DNA from: TMED27 sp964351195
GTDB taxonomy: Bacteria; Pseudomonadota; Alphaproteobacteria; Micavibrionales; Micavibrionaceae
Length of the DNA: 5,524 nucleotides
NCBI GenBank assembly: GCA_964351195.1
Contig: CAYGNI010000114.1
Span: 1-5,524, forward strand
Reading direction: 5' to 3'
The position numbers and the translations under genes are program-made. Of this stretch, positions 1-5,524 are shown one piece after another (position 1 is the stretch's first letter; every line of letters begins with the position of its first letter). The notes beneath the pieces are model-generated. The model searched no databases, had not been told where the DNA came from, and saw only the letters and a list, made by a program, of their open reading frames with translations.

Positions 1-1092
1 AAGCTGCGCTTCGGTCTTGCCGACATTCGCCACTTCCGGCCATGTATAAACAACGCCGGGAATACAGTTATAATCGATATGCCCGCTTTCCCCCGCCAGC
101 ATTTCAGCCAAAACAACGCCTTCCTCTTCGGCCTTATGCGCCAGCATCGGCCCGGCAATCACATCGCCAATCGCGTAAATACCTTCGACATTGGTTTCAA
201 AGAATTCATCAACCTTCACGCGCCCGCGCTCATCCGTCTCAACGCCGACTTTATCGAGGCCAAGCTTATCCGTATAAGCTTTACGCCCCACAGCCATCAA
301 AACAACATCCGCATGAAGCGTCTCTGCGGAACCGCCCGCCGCCGGCTCAATCTGCAACTCAACGCCGCCCGGGCCGGGTTTGGCCGATGTTACTTTGGAC
401 GAAAGTTTAAAATCAATGCCTTGCTTGCTATAAAGCTTGCGCGCTTCCTTACGCACTTCATCATCCATGCCGGGCAAAATCTCATCCAGATATTCAATCA
501 CCGTAACCTCGGACCCCAGGCGCCGCCACACGGTGCCAAGCTCAAGACCAATCACCCCGCCGCCAATCACAACCAGAGTTTGAGGAACATCATGAAGCTC
601 CAGCGCTCCCGTAGAAGACACAATCTTCTTCTCGTCAATCTCAATGCCCGGCAAACTCGCCACATCGGACCCAGTCGCAATGATGATGCTATCGGCTTCG
701 TAAGTCTCTTTGCCAACCTTCACCTTGCCGGCTTCAACAATCTCGCCGTGCCCCTTAAGGTGATCAATCTTGTTCTTCTTAAACAAAAATTCGATCCCCT
801 TCGTATTGGCCTCAACAACCTCATCCTTAAACGCCATCATCTTCTTCAAATTTAAACGCGTTTTGGTATCAACCCCCATATGAGACAGATGATGCTCGGC
901 CTCTTCATATTTCTCAGACGCGGAAAGCAAGGCTTTGGAGGGAATACAACCGACATTCAGGCATGTCCCGCCCAGCGTCTCACGAGACTCTGCAACCCCG
1001 ACTTTCATGCCCAGCTGCGCACAACGGATCGCACACACATATCCGCCAGGACCCGCGCCAATCACAATCACATCATATTTTTGAGAAGCCAT
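1..1092 (-). CDS. lpd: Dihydrolipoamide dehydrogenase (E3), C-terminus cut by window edge
   Basis: This is the flavoprotein E3 of 2-oxoacid dehydrogenase complexes. It reoxidises the dihydrolipoyl group of E2, passing electrons through a disulfide and FAD to NAD+ in the cytoplasm. The reading frame is open from ATG at 1092 to the left edge (364 residues; the family is usually about 465). Visible motifs are the FAD-binding GAGPGG at residues 12-17, the redox disulfide C44-x4-C49 in GGTCLNVGCIPSK, ATGS at 139-142, the NAD-binding GGGVIG at 177-182 and the second FAD motif GD at 309-310 followed by LAHKAEEEG. Only the start of the C-terminal dimerisation domain is present, so the catalytic His-Glu pair lies outside. 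The ATG follows an A-rich stretch with only a weak GGG-type ribosome site. The segment from VWRRLG to ILPGMD is typical of the Lpd paired with 2-oxoglutarate dehydrogenase, and sucB on the same strand fits that. A pyruvate dehydrogenase E3 role cannot be excluded. Confidence 0.96.
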   Translation of the reverse strand, partial: MASQKYDVIVIGAGPGGYVCAIRCAQLGMKVGVAESRETLGGTCLNVGCIPSKALLSASEKYEEAEHHLSHMGVDTKTRLNLKKMMAFKDEVVEANTKGIEFLFKKNKIDHLKGHGEIVEAGKVKVGKETYEADSIIIATGSDVASLPGIEIDEKKIVSSTGALELHDVPQTLVVIGGGVIGLELGTVWRRLGSEVTVIEYLDEILPGMDDEVRKEARKLYSKQGIDFKLSSKVTSAKPGPGGVELQIEPAAGGSAETLHADVVLMAVGRKAYTDKLGLDKVGVETDERGRVKVDEFFETNVEGIYAIGDVIAGPMLAHKAEEEGVVLAEMLAGESGHIDYNCIPGVVYTWPEVANVGKTEAQL

Positions 1093-1294
1093 TTTTTTGC
1101 CCACATCTTTCTGATTTGGTTGAGTATTTAGCTAACAGTGATAGACCAATACAAAGCAAAAAACCACCCCTGATTTTGCCCAAATTTATTTTCATAAAAA
1201 TCTTGGCGCAGCGCAACATTGGACGAACACCATATTACGCTCGTTGCCGCTTAAACCTCTGGCGTCCATAGCGCTTTTCCCTTAGCGTTTAAGT
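1093..1294. promoter_or_regulatory. Divergent intergenic region between lpd and the deaminase gene
   Basis: This 202-bp gap lies between two genes that start in opposite directions, so it must contain the promoter of the plus-strand gene and probably that of lpd. It is AT-rich around 1120-1200. I found no convincing -35/-10 pair in either direction: TTGGAC at 1219-1224, for example, has no -10 at the right spacing. No ORF here looks coding. The promoter role is inferred from gene orientation only. Confidence 0.5.
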
Positions 1295-1303
1295 ATGAAC
1301 GCT
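1284..1303 (+). promoter_or_regulatory. Inverted repeat enclosing the deaminase start codon
   Basis: AGCGTT (1284-1289) and AACGCT (1298-1303) are perfect inverted arms around the ATG at 1295. In RNA the stem can extend by one U-G and one A-U pair to 8 bp with a 4-nt loop (1292-1295), which places most of the start codon in the stem. There is no Shine-Dalgarno sequence upstream. It could be a translation-control hairpin, a protein-binding site or chance. The structure is seen; the function is inferred. Confidence 0.3.
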
Positions 1304-2239
1304 TCTGATTCTGCCCTTTCCATTTATGATCATATGCAGGCCGCGGTGGATATCGTGGGGCAAAGCCCGCACTCTTCCAACAAAATCGCCGCAACCATCG
1401 CCGGGCCTGGATTCGCGCATTCACAAACCAACCACTGGCCAAAAATCATCGCAGACACCATCGGCACGCAAACGCAGATCGGCAATTCCAGCGGCACAAT
1501 TCACGCCGAAACCGCCTGCATTTTCGCCGCGAGCGCAGCCGGTCACGCCACCAGAGGCGCTAGCATCTTTATCACCGACCCGCCCTGCCCCAACTGCGTG
1601 AAAAACATGGCTGAAGCGGGCATTCAAAAGCTGTATATCGACCACAAAGGCTTTGATAAAGACTGGGCAAAGCGCCGCGCAGACAGCTTTGAAACCATGT
1701 CGATGCGCATCGCCGCCAAGGCGGGCCTTGATGTATATGTGCTCTACCGCAAAGAGCAGAAGTTCGAGGTCATCTCCCAGCATATGCCGGGATACAAACC
1801 TGCCATCGAAAACCCGGCTATCATCGAACCAATAACCGAGACAATCGAAGCTCTCATCCAACGCGCACATAAAGAATACGAAGACGAGCCCTTCGCCCTC
1901 GTCCTGGCAAGCGATACATCAGGACAAAAGGTCTCCATCTGCGTCACCCGCCATCCCACAATCGGCTATACCTCCGAGGATATTGACGGGAAAATCGGTA
2001 AATACAGCTTTATCCTGGAGCCCCTGAACCGTATACTGATGATCACAGCGCGTGAGGGACTCTCCCTCGTTCCTGAACACACATATTCCAACCGCACACC
2101 CACATCACGTGAGCTTATCAATTATGTGGGAGCCGGATTTAAAACCCTAAGTATCGGTGATGAGAGCCAGTCTCGAGACGATCAGGGAATTGTTGCGTTG
2201 AATCTGCTTAAGAAATCTAAAATTTTAAATACAATTTAA
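1295..2239 (+). CDS. Zinc-dependent CMP/dCMP deaminase-family protein with degenerate second deaminase-like half
   Basis: This 314-residue protein belongs to the cytidine/deoxycytidylate deaminase superfamily, which hydrolyses the amino group of cytosine-type bases using a bound zinc. The catalytic signature is complete in the N-terminal half: H70-A-E72 (zinc ligand and proton-shuttling Glu) and P97-C98-P-N-C101 (two Cys zinc ligands), followed by AGIQKLYI as in dCMP deaminases. The PCxxC spacing fits dCMP/ComE-type enzymes better than RibD. Ordinary dCMP deaminases are about 150-180 residues. Here about 115 further residues (199-314) follow a linker, and this part resembles a second deaminase fold: P269 to I287 aligns with P97 to I115, but neither Cys is kept, and ILE at 240-242 stands where HAE would be. 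The start at 1295 is the first ATG after an in-frame TAG at 1283; no Shine-Dalgarno is visible, and M14 is the next candidate. The substrate is unknown: dCMP is the default guess, but a free base, another nucleotide or a nucleic acid is possible. Confidence 0.85.
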   Translation: MNASDSALSIYDHMQAAVDIVGQSPHSSNKIAATIAGPGFAHSQTNHWPKIIADTIGTQTQIGNSSGTIHAETACIFAASAAGHATRGASIFITDPPCPNCVKNMAEAGIQKLYIDHKGFDKDWAKRRADSFETMSMRIAAKAGLDVYVLYRKEQKFEVISQHMPGYKPAIENPAIIEPITETIEALIQRAHKEYEDEPFALVLASDTSGQKVSICVTRHPTIGYTSEDIDGKIGKYSFILEPLNRILMITAREGLSLVPEHTYSNRTPTSRELINYVGAGFKTLSIGDESQSRDDQGIVALNLLKKSKILNTI

Positions 2240-2262
2240 CGATATCACTTTAAGATAGATAC

Positions 2263-2281
2263 TATAATTTACATAAAGGGA
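2263..2281 (+). promoter_or_regulatory. Possible -10 box (TATAAT) and ribosome site for the 106-residue gene
   Basis: The 47-bp AT-rich gap between the two plus-strand genes contains a perfect TATAAT at 2263-2268 and AAGGGA at 2276-2281, 5 nt before the ATG at 2287. The ribosome site is convincing and fixes the start. The promoter is doubtful: no good -35 box lies 16-18 bp upstream, and the leader would be only about 12 nt. The gene may instead be read through from the deaminase gene. Confidence 0.4.
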
Positions 2282-2286
2282 AGAAG

Positions 2287-2607
2287 ATGCCAGCAGAGCA
2301 CAGAATAATCAGATTTGGACCAAAGGAGCTGTTCAAGGCCCTGGAAATGAAATTGCTTGAAGATGATATGCCGCGCCTTTCCGGTAAAGAGCTGTCTTCC
2401 ATCAGCATCGACAAAGACCAGAATGACAGCCCGGTCGTCATCAAAACAGATGACGAAACGCGTGAATTCGAGCGCAGCTTCTTTGTCATGGCCCTGATTT
2501 TCTACTGCGGCGGACACAACATCCCGCTTCCACTCAAAGGTTTGAAAAATATGCAGATCCTTGAAAAAGAAGTCGCCCTGGAAATCAAAATGGGCGAAGC
2601 CGCTTAA
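2287..2607 (+). CDS. Hypothetical protein, 106 residues, unknown function
   Basis: I do not recognise this protein. It is a plausible real gene: it has a good ribosome site (AAGGGA, 5 nt spacer), an ATG start and a terminator-like hairpin at its end, and it fills the space between two well-supported genes. The protein is soluble-looking and highly charged, with no signal peptide. The N-terminus (RIIRFGPKELFKALEMKLLE, residues 6-25) looks like a short strand followed by an amphipathic helix. Residues 36-61 are polar and acidic. Residues 65-74 (FFVMALIFYC) are hydrophobic but too short for a clear membrane span, and are followed by the distinctive GGHNIPLPLKG at 75-85. The C-terminus is a probable strand/helix ending in MGEAA. 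It lies 47 bp downstream of the deaminase gene on the same strand, so co-expression is possible, but no functional link can be shown. No metal-binding cluster or DNA-binding motif is evident. Confidence 0.75.
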   Translation: MPAEHRIIRFGPKELFKALEMKLLEDDMPRLSGKELSSISIDKDQNDSPVVIKTDDETREFERSFFVMALIFYCGGHNIPLPLKGLKNMQILEKEVALEIKMGEAA

Positions 2608-2617
2608 GGCTCGCCCA
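2591..2617. terminator. Hairpin between convergent genes, probable bidirectional terminator
   Basis: TGGGCGAAGCC (2591-2601) pairs with GGCTCGCCCA (2608-2617) in a GC-rich stem of 10 bp with one bulged A and a 6-nt loop. The stop codon of the 106-residue gene (TAA, 2605-2607) lies in the loop. On the minus strand the stem is followed by TTTTGATTT, which suits termination after sucB (stop at 2644-2646). On the plus strand only a weak ATTTCAT follows. Its position between convergent gene ends supports a terminator role for at least sucB. Confidence 0.7.
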
Positions 2618-2643
2618 TTTCATAAATTCAAAAGAAAAAGTGA

Positions 2644-3939
2644 TTAAACATCAAGAACAAGTCTTGAAGGATCTTCAATAGCCTGTTTAATACGCAGAAG
2701 AGATCCCACAGATTCACGCCCATCAATGATGCGATGATCATAGCTTTGCGCCAAATACATCATCGGCCGCACGACAATCTCGCCTGTCTTTTGATCAACC
2801 ACAGGGCGCTTCACGATATTGTGCATACCCAAAATCGCAGATTGCGGTGCATTCAAAATCGGTGTCGACATCATAGACCCAAACACGCCGCCATTCGTAA
2901 TCGTGTAAGTACCGCCCTGCATTTCATCCATAGTGAGCTTACCATCACGCGCACGCGTACCAAGATCGGCAATCTCAGCCTCAATCTCGGCCATAGACTT
3001 CTGGTCCGCATCGCGAATGACAGGAACAACCAGACCTTGCGGCGTCGAAACCGCCACACCTATATTGTAGTAATTCTTATAAATGATATCAGTGCCATCA
3101 ATCTCAGCATTCACCGCTGGAAACTCTTTGAGAGCATTAATCGCCGCCTTCACAAAGAACGACATGAAGCCAAGCTTGATACCGTGCTTCTTCACAAACG
3201 CATCCTGATATTGATTACGTAGATCCATGATTGGTTGCATGTCGACCTCATTAAAAGTCGTCAACATGGCTGCAGTATTTTGCGCTTCTTTTAGACGGCT
3301 CGCGATAACCTGACGCAGCTTCGTCATCTTCACACGCTCTTCACGCTCACCAACTTCGCACGGCTTCGCAGGCGCTTTTGCCGCTGGGGCTACCGAAGAC
3401 TTTGCCTCTTCTTTGGGCTCCTCAATAATTTCAGATGTCTTAGGCGTCGGCGCACGCTGAGGCTTACCGCCATCAGCAATAAAGTTTTGAACATCTTCCT
3501 TGGTAAGGCGGCCATCTTTGCCGCTCGCAGGAATTTCTGACGCATCCAAATTATTATCACTAATCATCTTACGAACAGCAGGTGATAACTTAGCATCCTC
3601 AGAATCCTCAGCATCTTTCTTTGCAGGCGCCGAAGCAGCAGCCGCTTTCTCAGCTTTGGGCTCTTCTTTCTTTTCTTGCTTCGCGCCGGAATCATTCGCC
3701 GCCGAACCCTCGCCCATCTCACCCAGGATCGCCCCAACCTCAACGGTCTCGCCCTCACCTACAGTAATCTTGGCGATCACACCGTCTGATGGCGCATTGA
3801 CTTCCAAAGTAACTTTATCAGTTTCCAACTCAACGATAGGTTCATCAGCCTTCACCGCTTCGCCTTCCTTTTTTAGCCACTGCGCAACTGTGGCTTCGCT
3901 AACAGATTCACCAAGTGTGGGAACAACAATTTGAGTCAT
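2644..3939 (-). CDS. sucB: 2-Oxoglutarate dehydrogenase E2, dihydrolipoyl succinyltransferase
   Basis: This is the core E2 subunit of the 2-oxoglutarate dehydrogenase complex (TCA cycle, cytoplasm). It transfers the succinyl group from its lipoyl arm to CoA. The 431 residues show the full family layout: a lipoyl domain (about 2-76) with lipoyl-lysine K42 in ELETDKV; an Ala/Lys/Glu-rich linker (79-116); an E3/E1-binding domain (117-154, from KLSPAVRK to VQNFI); a second Pro/Ala linker; and an acyltransferase domain (about 200-431) with catalytic H402 and D406 in SYDHRIIDG. The PTLGESVSEATV N-terminus and the EDPSRLVLDV end are typical of SucB rather than of pyruvate or branched-chain E2. The frame continues upstream to an ATG at 4023, but the family N-terminus starts at 3939, where AGGA lies 4 nt upstream, so 3939 is chosen. 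Unusually, sucA is not directly upstream (thiL is), and lpd is separated from it by two opposite-strand genes. Confidence 0.97.
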   Translation of the reverse strand: MTQIVVPTLGESVSEATVAQWLKKEGEAVKADEPIVELETDKVTLEVNAPSDGVIAKITVGEGETVEVGAILGEMGEGSAANDSGAKQEKKEEPKAEKAAAASAPAKKDAEDSEDAKLSPAVRKMISDNNLDASEIPASGKDGRLTKEDVQNFIADGGKPQRAPTPKTSEIIEEPKEEAKSSVAPAAKAPAKPCEVGEREERVKMTKLRQVIASRLKEAQNTAAMLTTFNEVDMQPIMDLRNQYQDAFVKKHGIKLGFMSFFVKAAINALKEFPAVNAEIDGTDIIYKNYYNIGVAVSTPQGLVVPVIRDADQKSMAEIEAEIADLGTRARDGKLTMDEMQGGTYTITNGGVFGSMMSTPILNAPQSAILGMHNIVKRPVVDQKTGEIVVRPMMYLAQSYDHRIIDGRESVGSLLRIKQAIEDPSRLVLDV

Positions 3940-3943
3940 AATA

Positions 3944-3947
3944 TCCT
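3944..3947 (-). promoter_or_regulatory. sucB ribosome binding site, decides the start
   Basis: AGGA on the minus strand, with a 4-nt spacer before the ATG at 3939-3937. It supports this start over the longer in-frame ATG at 4023, whose extra 28 residues do not resemble the N-terminus of the family. Confidence 0.65.
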
Positions 3948-4030
3948 GCTTTATTGAGTTAAATTTTCTTTCAACAATATGTACGCCGACACCACCCCAA
4001 AGGCAAGAGTCTAAACAGGCCAAACGCCAA

Positions 4031-4049
4031 ATAATACCGACCAGTCGGT
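4031..4049 (-). promoter_or_regulatory. TetR-operator-like palindrome next to a possible -10 box upstream of sucB
   Basis: The gap between thiL and sucB contains ACCGAC (4036-4041), CA, GTCGGT (4044-4049), which are two perfect 6-bp inverted arms. Read on the minus strand it directly abuts TATTAT (4036-4031), a 5/6 match to a -10 box about 92 bp upstream of the sucB start codon, so the palindrome would occupy the promoter spacer. No good -35 box is seen. Sites of the form ACCGAC-N2-GTCGGT resemble operators of TetR-family repressors (known pattern), but the regulator cannot be identified. It is less likely to be the thiL terminator, since the stem is short with a 2-nt loop and no T-run follows directly. 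Confidence 0.35.
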
Positions 4050-4075
4050 TTGTCTTATTTCATCCAAGCAACCAT

Positions 4076-4981
4076 TTAAAAATGTTGCCAGCCGGGCTTA
4101 CCGAAGATGAGCGGTACACCGCTTTCATCCAAAACCTCAACCCCCGACCCTTCAACAATACTGCCAATAGCCGAAAGCATCACTCCCATCTCTGCCGCCT
4201 CAGCTTTGAAATCATCAAACGCCTCAGGTGGAACAGCCATCGCCAGCTCGTAATCCTCACCCCAAATGAGTAAATCTTGCGGTGTCGTTTCCCCGACCTT
4301 TACCGCCGCATGCCCTTTCTCAGAAAACGGAATCTTGGCCAGCTCTAAGCGCGCCCCCACGCCCGACACATTACACACATGCCCCAAATCCGCGGGCAAC
4401 CCATCAGAAATATCAATCGCTGCGCGCGCGTATTTTCGCATCAACGGCGCAATTTTGAGAGGCGGCGAAGGGATATGCAAACGGCTCAAACTCGCATCAC
4501 CCAAAATGCCGCTCACCACGACGACGTCCCCTACCTTCGCACCGCCGCGCGGCAATGCTCGGCCCGACGGCACAAGCCCCAGCACGGTGATGGAGACGCT
4601 CAAACCACCAACCTGCATCCCGGTCGTATCCCCGCCGGAAAGCGCAATCCCGAATTCCGCCTGATCAGCCGCCAAACCGCGGGAAAACTCCGCCACCCAA
4701 GACTCTTCAATATCCCGCGGCAAAGCCAGATTTAGCTGATAACATAGCGGATCCGCCCCCATCGCCGCCAAATCGGAAAGATTAGAGCGCAAACATTTAC
4801 GCGCCGCGTCAAACGGCGACATCTCCGAGACGAAATGATCATCGCGGTTGGAAGTATCGCTGCTCATCACCAGCTGCATCCCTGCTGGAATATCCAAAAC
4901 CGCGCCGTCATTTTGCAAACCACTGGCCCCCGCCCCCGCAAGCGGCGCAAAATATTTTTCTATCCATCCAAATTCAGACAT
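4076..4981 (-). CDS. thiL: Thiamine-monophosphate kinase
   Basis: ThiL phosphorylates thiamine monophosphate with ATP to give thiamine diphosphate, the active cofactor, in the cytoplasm. It belongs to the PurM/ThiL-type ATP-binding superfamily. The 301 residues contain NDGAVLD (24-30), SSDTSNRDDHF (40-50), the NLSDLAAMGADP block (67-78), SGGDTT (115-120), DISDGL (190-195) and GEDYEL (241-246), which together make up the expected Mg2+/nucleotide and substrate site. Two features differ from typical members: the first Asp of the usual GDDAA-type N-terminal motif is Asn (N24), and the segment between GDASLSRL and DISDGL is shorter than usual, which accounts for the slightly small size. The gene starts inside the end of thiE (8-bp overlap, ATGTCTGA) with AGGGAG at 4989-4994 as ribosome site, so the two are translationally linked. 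The stop is at 4076-4078. Confidence 0.96.
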   Translation of the reverse strand: MSEFGWIEKYFAPLAGAGASGLQNDGAVLDIPAGMQLVMSSDTSNRDDHFVSEMSPFDAARKCLRSNLSDLAAMGADPLCYQLNLALPRDIEESWVAEFSRGLAADQAEFGIALSGGDTTGMQVGGLSVSITVLGLVPSGRALPRGGAKVGDVVVVSGILGDASLSRLHIPSPPLKIAPLMRKYARAAIDISDGLPADLGHVCNVSGVGARLELAKIPFSEKGHAAVKVGETTPQDLLIWGEDYELAMAVPPEAFDDFKAEAAEMGVMLSAIGSIVEGSGVEVLDESGVPLIFGKPGWQHF

Positions 4982-5524
4982 GACTTAACTCCCTAAACGC
5001 CCGCGCGGCAGCCTCAACATCCTGCGCTTCTGATATGCTACGCATCATCGCAACGCCCGCTGCGCCCGCTTCCAAAACATCTAGTGCATTCTCAGGCGTA
5101 ATGCCGCCAATGCCAACAACGGGAACAGGCGAAAACGCCGCCAGCGCGCGGAATTTCTCAGCCCCCATAACGGGTTTGCCCTTATCGGTCTGCGTTGGAT
5201 AAAACGGCCCCGTACCGATGTAATCAACAACCGCGGGATCAACCGCCCCTATGTGCTCCGCAGTAAACGCCGTCTGCCCGATAATCACATTCCGCCCCAA
5301 GATCGCCCGCGCTTCATCAGGACGTGCATCTCCCTGCCCCAAATGCACACCATCGGCACCCACCGCCAGCGCAATATCAACATAATCATTGATCAGAAAA
5401 GGAACATTCGTGCCGGACAGCATTTCGCAAAGCAAAGCCGCCTGCGCCGCAATTTCGCGCATATCACCGCTTTTGTTGCGATATTGAACCACGCTCACGC
5501 CGCCCTTCGCCGCCGCCCGCACGG
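4974..5524 (-). CDS. thiE: Thiamine-phosphate synthase, N-terminus cut by window edge
   Basis: ThiE joins hydroxymethylpyrimidine diphosphate and hydroxyethylthiazole phosphate into thiamine monophosphate, releasing pyrophosphate. It is a TIM-barrel enzyme. Family motifs seen in order are VQYRNKSGD (pyrophosphate/substrate contact), INDYVDIALAVGADGVHLGQ, DYIGTGPFYPTQTDKG, PVVGIGGI and the glycine/alanine-rich GAAGVAMMRSI near the end. About 183 residues are present of a usual 205-220. The frame is open to the right edge; the GTG at 5522 encodes an internal valine rather than the start, because the first strand of the barrel (normally about 20-25 residues further upstream) is missing. The stop TGA at 4974-4976 overlaps the thiL start, giving a thiE-thiL operon whose products act in consecutive steps. 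Any TPP riboswitch would lie outside the window. Confidence 0.95.
   Translation of the reverse strand, partial: VRAAAKGGVSVVQYRNKSGDMREIAAQAALLCEMLSGTNVPFLINDYVDIALAVGADGVHLGQGDARPDEARAILGRNVIIGQTAFTAEHIGAVDPAVVDYIGTGPFYPTQTDKGKPVMGAEKFRALAAFSPVPVVGIGGITPENALDVLEAGAAGVAMMRSISEAQDVEAAARAFRELSHV
4989..4994 (-). promoter_or_regulatory. thiL ribosome binding site inside thiE
   Basis: AGGGAG on the minus strand, 7 nt before the thiL ATG and inside the last codons of thiE. It supports the overlapping start at 4981 and coupled translation of the two genes. Confidence 0.7.

Noticed and set aside
79..855. Long plus-strand open frame opposite lpd
   Set aside because: It is antisense to a clear lpd gene, has no ribosome site, and its His/Asn/Leu-rich composition is typical of a shadow frame.
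1203..1249. TTGGCG, TTGGAC and TTGCCG as -35 boxes for the deaminase gene
   Set aside because: None has a -10-like hexamer at 16-18 bp spacing.
1421..1870. 149-codon minus-strand open frame opposite the deaminase gene
   Set aside because: It mirrors the zinc-motif region of a well-supported gene and shows no family features or ribosome site.
3500..3934. Ser/Ala-rich plus-strand open frame opposite the sucB lipoyl and linker regions
   Set aside because: The low-complexity protein is explained as the reverse frame of the Ala/Lys/Glu-rich linker.
3940..4023. Longer sucB start at ATG 4023, adding 28 residues
   Set aside because: The added residues do not match the SucB family, the ATG at 3939 begins exactly at the conserved lipoyl-domain N-terminus, and it has AGGA just upstream.
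4036..4049. Palindrome read as a thiL terminator
   Set aside because: The 6-bp stem has only a 2-nt loop and no direct T-run on the minus strand, so an operator-like site fits better. Termination is not fully excluded.

Overview
This window looks like the chromosome of an alphaproteobacterium with a mid-range GC content. The evidence is the SucB and Lpd sequence types, the compact thiE-thiL pair and the overall composition; the genus cannot be named from the sequence alone. It is mainly a housekeeping region for central carbon and cofactor metabolism, with one less familiar two-gene block in the middle. No mobile element, CRISPR array, tRNA or rRNA was seen.

Layout: positions 1-1092 (minus strand) hold the N-terminal 364 residues of dihydrolipoamide dehydrogenase (Lpd, E3), whose C-terminus lies beyond the left edge. 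A 202-bp divergent gap follows, and then two plus-strand genes. The first (1295-2239) is a zinc-dependent CMP/dCMP deaminase-family protein with an extra C-terminal half that looks like a second, degenerate deaminase fold. The second (2287-2607) is a 106-residue protein of unknown function. A hairpin at 2591-2617 separates this pair from the convergent minus-strand gene sucB (2644-3939), the E2 component of 2-oxoglutarate dehydrogenase. Upstream of sucB is a 136-bp gap with a TetR-operator-like palindrome, then thiL (4076-4981) and thiE (4974 to the right edge, 5' end missing), which overlap by 8 bp.

How the genes fit together: ThiE makes thiamine monophosphate and ThiL phosphorylates it to thiamine diphosphate, the cofactor of the E1 component of 2-oxoacid dehydrogenases. 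SucB carries the lipoyl arm, and its peripheral subunit-binding domain docks E3, which is probably the Lpd encoded here. No sucA (E1) is visible beside sucB. The deaminase and the small protein break up the sucB-lpd order and run on the opposite strand, so they are probably a separate transcription unit.

Nothing here is a clear new biological system. The best candidates for a closer look are the tandem active/degenerate deaminase, the uncharacterised small protein next to it, and the palindrome in front of sucB.
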